NCBI GenBank assembly: GCA_945877045.1
Contig: CAMCQW010000047.1
Span: forward strand, 1-10,988
Source: Chryseobacterium gleum
GTDB taxonomy: Bacteria > Bacteroidota > Bacteroidia > Flavobacteriales_D > Crocinitomicaceae
Reading direction: 5' to 3'
Length of the DNA stretch: 10,988 nucleotides
The notes beneath the pieces are model-generated. The model ran no database searches. It had not been told where the DNA came from and worked only from the letters and a program-made list of their open reading frames with translations. The position numbers and the translations under genes are program-made. Each line of letters starts with the position of its first letter. The first letter of the stretch is position 1. Positions 7,174-10,988 of the stretch are shown piece by piece.

Positions 7174-8361
7174 ATGATTTTTGACCATCTTATTCCCACA
7201 TTTTTTTCAAGTTTTAAGAACAAACTTATTTCAATTTCTTCTTTATTTCTCCTTTTCTTGCTAGTGAATTGTTCATCTGGAGATAATGTTTCAAGCGCCA
7301 ATGTTCCCCCCAAAGAAATAATGAGTTATGAAACTTCTTTTGAAGCTCCATCTCCTGCTTGGATTAAAAAAACAAATAAGATCATTGATACCTTCTTCCA
7401 AAAGACAATCTATAATGCAGAATTTAGTGGTCAATTTCTTGTAGCAAAGAACGGACACGTAATTTACCAGCGGATAAATGGCTATGCTAACAATGAAAGT
7501 AAATGGAAAATGACAGATACCACCTCCATTCATGTAGCTTCGATTAGTAAAGTTGCAACGGCAATCGCTGTCTTGCGTCTAGTAGACCAAAAAATGATTC
7601 GATTGGACGAAAAAGTCACCCACTATCTACCTAAATTCCCTTATCCAGGCATAACAATACGTATGTTATTGAACCATCGAAGCGGCCTTCCTTATTATGG
7701 CTATTTTTCGGAAAACTATTACCCGAAAAATCAAGTCTTGAAAAACAAAGATCTATTAACTCTTATGCAGGCTTATGACATCCCATTAAACAATTCTCCT
7801 GGAAAACGTTTTTCCTATTGCAATACCAACTTCGCATTTTTGGCATTATTAATTGAAGTTGTCACCAAGAAGGAATTTCCTACGGTCATGCGGGAACTTG
7901 TTTTTGAGCCATTAAAAATGAAACATAGTTTTATTTTGCAAAACAATGATCAATTTAATAAACATGCCCAATCCTATAAGGCAAATGGAGAAAAACACCC
8001 GTACATGCATTTGGATGGAGTTTATGGGGATAAAAACCTTTACACTACTGCCAAAGATTTATTATTGCTTGACAATGCGATCTACACGAACTTTATCAGT
8101 GACTCCCTTAAAAAGCAAATGTTTAAAGGGTATAGCTATGAAAATCCGGGGACGAATAACTACGGATTGGGGTGGCGCATGAAAGAAGAAGAAGGAAAAT
8201 CATCTTATTTCTTTCACACTGCTTGGTGGCACGGCTCTACAGGTATATTTGCAAGATTAGAAAAGGAAAAAATGACCATTATCGCTCTTTCTAATAATTA
8301 TTCGAGACGTGTGTATATGATTGCCCCACTAGTTTTGGCCTTTGGTAATTATCCCTTATAG
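7174..8361 (+). CDS. Lipoprotein serine hydrolase, beta-lactamase/PBP4 type
   Basis: The 395-residue protein belongs to the serine beta-lactamase-like fold (beta-lactamase class C/PBP group). The N-terminus carries a hydrophobic segment (about 19-31) ending in LLVNC with C33, which reads as a lipoprotein signal, although asparagine before the cysteine is a less usual lipobox residue. Next come the nucleophile motif S123-I-S-K126, the second motif Y215-C-N217, and a third-motif region FHTAWWHGSTG at 347-357. Relatives commonly have H-x-G in the third motif; here it is HTA or the nearby HGS, so the exact residue is unclear. Members include esterases, D-aminopeptidases and peptidoglycan DD-peptidases, and the true substrate cannot be read from sequence. 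It has its own promoter candidate and converges on an L,D-transpeptidase gene 71 bp away. Confidence 0.88.
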   Translation: MIFDHLIPTFFSSFKNKLISISSLFLLFLLVNCSSGDNVSSANVPPKEIMSYETSFEAPSPAWIKKTNKIIDTFFQKTIYNAEFSGQFLVAKNGHVIYQRINGYANNESKWKMTDTTSIHVASISKVATAIAVLRLVDQKMIRLDEKVTHYLPKFPYPGITIRMLLNHRSGLPYYGYFSENYYPKNQVLKNKDLLTLMQAYDIPLNNSPGKRFSYCNTNFAFLALLIEVVTKKEFPTVMRELVFEPLKMKHSFILQNNDQFNKHAQSYKANGEKHPYMHLDGVYGDKNLYTTAKDLLLLDNAIYTNFISDSLKKQMFKGYSYENPGTNNYGLGWRMKEEEGKSSYFFHTAWWHGSTGIFARLEKEKMTIIALSNNYSRRVYMIAPLVLAFGNYPL

Positions 8362-8366
8362 AATTT

Positions 8367-8396
8367 AAAAGCGAAGGAAGTTTTTGTTCCTCTTTT
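8367..8396. terminator. Hairpin terminator between convergent genes
   Basis: AAAAG-cga-AGGAA pairs with TTCCT-CTTTT around a seven-base loop (8380-8386), with a three-base bulge. The outer T-rich arm could serve as the T-tract for the plus-strand serine hydrolase gene, which ends five bases before it, and the mirror arm for the opposing L,D-transpeptidase gene. Confidence 0.4.
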
Positions 8397-8432
8397 GGGA
8401 GAATCAACTATTTATGAGAATCCCGTTTAAGC

Positions 8433-9692
8433 TTAATCCGTAATAAAAACAGGCGTTCCAACCTCCACATTTGCAAATATAATTGGAACATTGGTGGGAG
8501 GAATATTTACACAACCATGGGAACCTCTGGTTTCAAAAATTGTTGCCCCAAAGCGCCCTCTCCAATTCGCGTCATGAAGTCCATATCCCTCAAAAAAGGG
8601 GATCCAATAAGAAACTGGACAAGCGTATCCAGGGCCTCTAAGTGTAACATTACGTGCCTTTGACTTCACGTTGTAATTTCCTATTGGCGTAGAGTGACCG
8701 CGGCTCTTGTTTCCGGTAACCACATCGGTCTCAATAATTAAATTTCCGTTTTTAAAGAGCCAGAGCTTTTGTTCTTTGATACTTACTTCCACAAAATTCA
8801 GCAGTCCTTGCTTAAGGCCCTTCGGAATACCTCTTGTTAGAAATATAATGTTTTGACTCTTATGTACGCCTGTAGGAATTATTTTTATCAGGGCATTGAC
8901 CAATGCATTTATATTAACCCGTGTAAAAACAATCTTATCTGCCATTAATGTGGTGTCATTTTCAGGGATTTCTTTTAGAATTTCAGCCAAAGGAACTTCA
9001 ATATTATTCGCAATTACTTGTAAGCGTTTTTGTATAGGGAGAATATCAATTTTAACTTTCATGGCCGTGTCTAATTGCAAGCCTGAAGCAAAAATGGATT
9101 TGTCAATTGAGTATGTCCCTTGACTACAACTCAAGGTAATTACAGTTTGAAGACATTTCTCTAGCGCGAGTTTTCCATCCTTTGTCTTTTGCGAATTTAG
9201 ATCGTAAGGCATCATGTAGAGGCTATCTTTCACTAAATTGATTAATTGTACCTTGTTCTTTTTTGCATCCGTAATCAAGACCCTAAGCGCTGCGGTATCA
9301 ATTTTCGTCCCCATAATGGGAGCAATAGTGGTAAATCCACTTCCATTGTATTTAAAATTAACGCTTTGCGCTTCAATAAAAGGGACTTTCATCACTTGTT
9401 TTAAAAATTCCGTAATCGCGGCGTATTTACTTTTACTGGTATAAGTGCTGTCCTTATATAGTTTTGAATTTGACGAAAGGTTTAATTTTAGCACCCAGTT
9501 TTGTTGATTAGCCGTCGGTTCTTTGAGGCTAAAAATCGCAGAAAAATTAGTTAGACCGACAAGTTGAATGTCATCTTTCTGGAGTTGAGTGACTTTGGGT
9601 TTTGGTTCATTTGTCTTTTTCTTTGGTTCATTTACACATCCTGAAAAAAGTGTCGCTAAAATAAGGAGTAGTTCTAAAAATAATAATTTCAT
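8433..9692 (-). CDS. L,D-transpeptidase (YkuD domain), lipoprotein
   Basis: This enzyme is predicted to make or edit 3-3 peptidoglycan cross-links, or to attach proteins to peptidoglycan, in the periplasm. The 419-residue protein begins with a lipoprotein signal ending in LFSGC, with C19 as the lipidated residue. A lysine- and proline-rich linker follows (22-34). An uncharacterised region of about 250 residues comes next; it may be a peptidoglycan-binding type domain but I cannot confirm this. The YkuD catalytic domain occupies roughly 298-419. It contains STPIGNY at 334-340, the histidine H373 in GLHDANWRGRFG, and the catalytic SHGCVN at 391-396 with nucleophile C394. The active site therefore looks complete. 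It is convergent with the serine hydrolase gene, another envelope enzyme. No clear promoter box was found upstream. Confidence 0.92.
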   Translation of the reverse strand: MKLLFLELLLILATLFSGCVNEPKKKTNEPKPKVTQLQKDDIQLVGLTNFSAIFSLKEPTANQQNWVLKLNLSSNSKLYKDSTYTSKSKYAAITEFLKQVMKVPFIEAQSVNFKYNGSGFTTIAPIMGTKIDTAALRVLITDAKKNKVQLINLVKDSLYMMPYDLNSQKTKDGKLALEKCLQTVITLSCSQGTYSIDKSIFASGLQLDTAMKVKIDILPIQKRLQVIANNIEVPLAEILKEIPENDTTLMADKIVFTRVNINALVNALIKIIPTGVHKSQNIIFLTRGIPKGLKQGLLNFVEVSIKEQKLWLFKNGNLIIETDVVTGNKSRGHSTPIGNYNVKSKARNVTLRGPGYACPVSYWIPFFEGYGLHDANWRGRFGATIFETRGSHGCVNIPPTNVPIIFANVEVGTPVFITD

Positions 9693-9845
9693 GTTATTTC
9701 TTTAAGTAAATTATTTTGTAAAAAAACAGGAGCACTTTTAATCTGGAGCTGAAAAAAGCGCATTAACACATTGATTTACAACTATAAAATTAAGCAATAG
9801 CAACCGATAAAAAAAACAAAGGGTGTAATAGACCCCATTTTCGTA

Positions 9846-9947
9846 ATGTTAGTATTAATAATTGGCGGAATATATTTGTTAGCGACTCTTTATGATTTCA
9901 CCTTTGGTAGAATGTTTTGGCAACTATCCGTAGTAGCTTCTATTTAG
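9846..9947 (+). CDS. Possible 33-residue single-pass membrane peptide
   Basis: From the ATG at 9846 a short frame encodes 33 residues. It begins with a hydrophobic stretch MLVLIIGGIYLLATLYDF, then FGRMFWQLSVVASI and a TAG stop. The composition looks like a genuine membrane segment. The same frame is open upstream for about 15 codons back to a stop (tag ahead of CAA), and those codons read like protein (QPIKKTKGVIDPIFV) but include no ATG, GTG or TTG. Either the peptide starts at 9846, or it is the remnant of a longer gene that lost its start. I do not recognise the family. It is convergent with the pterin dehydratase gene, with 7 bp between the stops. No promoter or ribosome site stands out. 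Confidence 0.3.
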   Translation: MLVLIIGGIYLLATLYDFTFGRMFWQLSVVASI

Positions 9948-9954
9948 TTGATAA

Positions 9955-10215
9955 TCAAAGGTTATCTAAGGCATTTACCTTTTCTGCAAACCGGTGGCAC
10001 TTATCGCTAATACTTGCGGTATCATGCTCATGTATCGCTACTATTACTTTGTTGTATGAAATCGTAATTTCAGGATGGTGATTTTGTGCATGCGCTATTT
10101 CCATTACTTTATTTGCAAATTGAATCACCAAGGTATAGTCCTTAAAGCAAAACTCCCTCACTAATTCCCCATTAATTACCTCCCAATTAGTTGTTTGTTT
10201 CATGGCATTGAACAT
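9955..10215 (-). CDS. Pterin-4a-carbinolamine dehydratase
   Basis: This small enzyme dehydrates 4a-hydroxytetrahydropterin and so regenerates the pterin cofactor of aromatic amino acid hydroxylases. The 86-residue protein carries the family signature: NHHPEITISYN at 45-55 with the two catalytic histidines H46 and H47, followed by a third histidine, H64, in HEHD, where most relatives read THD. The rest of the helix-strand layout fits the usual length of 75 to 100 residues. No phenylalanine hydroxylase gene is adjacent, so the partner enzyme must be elsewhere or the protein has another role. The start is uncertain: the ATG at 10215 gives MFNAMKQ and the one at 10203 gives MKQTTNW. Relatives often begin close to the WEV-type segment, so the shorter start is also plausible. 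Confidence 0.88.
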   Translation of the reverse strand: MFNAMKQTTNWEVINGELVREFCFKDYTLVIQFANKVMEIAHAQNHHPEITISYNKVIVAIHEHDTASISDKCHRFAEKVNALDNL

Positions 10216-10342
10216 TTCTAGCTATCATCATCCCATCTCATTTTTTTATAAAAAGCAAGTTTACTTCCTGTATCTTTTCCTCATGTAAAATTAGGAAAAA
10301 GGACGGGATTACCATATAAATCGACTGAGCTCAACTAAGAAT

Positions 10343-10369
10343 GAAAGAAAAAGTGTAACACTTACTTTC
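10343..10369 (+). promoter_or_regulatory. Imperfect hairpin with a 13-base palindrome, possible operator
   Basis: GAAAG and CTTTC form the outer stem and AAGTG and CACTT the inner stem around TAA. The core AAGTGTAACACTT is a perfect inverted repeat about the central A. Such a symmetric site upstream of a gene could be bound by a dimeric repressor, or it could be an RNA hairpin. There is no adjacent regulator gene to suggest which one. Confidence 0.3.
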
Positions 10370-10449
10370 TGTTTCGTTATAGGGGCAAATCATTAAGAGT
10401 TTCGCTTAAAAAACGAAAGCCAACCGATCTGACAAGGCACGGTGGAAAA

Positions 10450-10491
10450 GCAATGAGGAACGAAGGTTCAAAAACAATTGCTCCCCTCATT
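10450..10491 (+). other. Nested stem-loop with an alternative pairing
   Basis: GCAAT (10450-10454) pairs with ATTGC (10477-10481), enclosing GAAC (10458-10461) paired with GTTC (10466-10469) around the loop GAAG. AATGAGG (10452-10458) can instead pair with CCTCATT (10485-10491). GGG and GCAA upstream (10383-10388) can also pair with TTGC and CCC at 10478-10486, sharing a base. The competing pairings are seen in the sequence. Whether they act as a leader switch or belong to a small RNA is inference. Confidence 0.25.
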
Positions 10492-10538
10492 CATCTTTCT
10501 TTTAATGGTCATTTGTTTAACCTTTAAAAATCATTATC

Positions 10539-10922
10539 ATGAAATTTTTTCTAGAATTACCCGGCTATCGCCATGTTGTTACCGCTGTTTTTGCAAGTAT
10601 TTTATGCTGTAATTCGTGGAGTCAAGTTCCAAGTAAGTATGAACCCGCCCCTGAGTTCAGAAAAATAGTGAATGCAGATTGGACTACTTATTTAGGTCAA
10701 GTTGAAAATGGTTTAGCATCCGGAATTGGAACGCTAACAGATTTGAACGGAGATAAAAAAACGGGCTATTTTCAAGACGGAAATTTTTTAGGCGAATATA
10801 TTGTAAATCCTTGTTGGCATCTGGTTGATATTTATTACGAATTTGAGGATTCGCTGTTAATGGAATCCTTTTCAATAGACATTACCATTCAGGATGATAT
10901 TCCTGAAGACATGTATTTGTAA
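10539..10922 (+). CDS. Secreted small protein with MORN-like repeats
   Basis: The 127-residue product has a hydrophobic N-terminus with a likely signal peptide up to about residue 29 (cleavage near SWSQ), so it should be exported. Residues 51-66 (YLGQVENGLASGIGTL) follow the MORN pattern of Y-x-G with repeated glycines, and a second, weaker unit covers about 74-86 (KTGYFQDGNFLGE). MORN repeats form beta-hairpin strips and in bacteria are often found in envelope or secreted proteins of unknown role. The C-terminal 40 residues are acidic. There is no catalytic motif, so no function can be given. The start is preceded by AT-rich sequence with no Shine-Dalgarno site. A short hairpin follows the stop codon. 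Confidence 0.7.
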   Translation: MKFFLELPGYRHVVTAVFASILCCNSWSQVPSKYEPAPEFRKIVNADWTTYLGQVENGLASGIGTLTDLNGDKKTGYFQDGNFLGEYIVNPCWHLVDIYYEFEDSLLMESFSIDITIQDDIPEDMYL

Positions 10923-10946
10923 CTCTCTACTCAATCCTCTGAGATT

Positions 10947-10962
10947 AACCAAAAAGGTTTTT
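10947..10962 (+). terminator. Short hairpin with T-tract after the MORN-like gene
   Basis: AACC and GGTT form a 4-bp stem with a loop of five A residues, followed by three T residues. The stem is short, and an ATG occurs four bases beyond it, so its role as a terminator is uncertain. Confidence 0.25.
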
Positions 10963-10965
10963 ATA

Positions 10966-10988
10966 ATGGAATTCAAACACATTGTGGG
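10966..10988 (+). CDS. Possible start of a further gene, cut by the window end
   Basis: An ATG at 10966 opens the frame MEFKHIVG, which runs off the window end. This resembles the beginning of some bacterial AAA-type proteins, but seven codons cannot identify anything. It sits immediately after a small hairpin, which argues against a normal leader. It is listed only so the right edge is not taken as empty. Confidence 0.2.

Larger units (their letters stand above)
10216..10538. other. 323-bp intergenic region with several hairpins
   Basis: No credible coding frame is seen. The content is a perfect 13-base palindrome at 10351-10363 inside a larger hairpin at 10343-10369, a TTTCG/CGAAA stem at 10400-10418, and a nested stem at 10450-10481. 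A further 7-bp pairing is possible between 10452-10458 and 10485-10491. The pterin dehydratase gene transcribes away to the left and the MORN-like gene to the right, so both promoters should lie here, but no good TTTG/TAnnTTTG pair was found. It does not match any riboswitch consensus that I recognise. Confidence 0.5.

Noticed and set aside
8397..8429. Possible GGGA/TCCC inverted repeat after the serine hydrolase
   Set aside because: The longer similarity is a direct repeat of GAGAATC, which does not fold, and the inverted part is only four bases.
10364..10525. Plus-strand open frame of about 55 codons before the MORN-like gene
   Set aside because: It lacks a start codon except for a late ATG giving 24 residues, has a basic low-complexity look, and overlaps the hairpins.

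Overview
The window looks like ordinary chromosome from a Bacteroidota (Flavobacteriia-like) bacterium. It is AT-rich. Its best promoter candidates fit the TTTG / TAnnTTTG pattern of that phylum, Shine-Dalgarno sites are not evident, and the PurM protein is the longer form of about 390 residues that I associate with Bacteroidota. No protein could be compared with a database, so the assignment to phylum is good and anything finer is a guess.

Layout. Positions 1-390 hold two minus-strand tRNA genes, tRNA-Ser(GCT) then tRNA-Pro(TGG), ending in a strong hairpin terminator at 23-47. The spacer between them carries a partial copy of the tRNA-Ser 3' end. Positions 458-3493 hold three minus-strand genes: a secreted M1 metallopeptidase, the small subunit of exonuclease VII (xseB) and the purine enzyme PurM. 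A 136-bp divergent region with a clear promoter separates them from a plus-strand RND/MMPL-type membrane transporter of 885 residues (3630-6287). It converges on a thiamine pyrophosphokinase gene (6297-6965). A plus-strand lipoprotein serine hydrolase of the beta-lactamase/PBP4 type (7174-8361) converges on a minus-strand lipoprotein L,D-transpeptidase (8433-9692). Next come a possible 33-residue membrane peptide (9846-9947), a pterin-4a-carbinolamine dehydratase (9955-10215, minus), a 323-bp non-coding stretch with several hairpins, and a small secreted protein with MORN-like repeats (10539-10922). The last 23 bases may begin another gene.

How they work together. There is no obvious single pathway. 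The genes are housekeeping (purine synthesis, DNA repair, thiamine cofactor, pterin recycling) mixed with cell-envelope functions (peptidase, transporter, serine hydrolase, L,D-transpeptidase, secreted MORN-like protein). Several gene pairs are convergent or divergent, so most are probably separate transcription units. I see no transposase, integrase, CRISPR array or toxin-antitoxin pair, and nothing that looks like a new multi-gene system. The items most worth a second look are the duplicated tRNA-Ser tail at 170-316, the hairpin-rich leader at 10343-10491 and the small open frame at 9846-9947.
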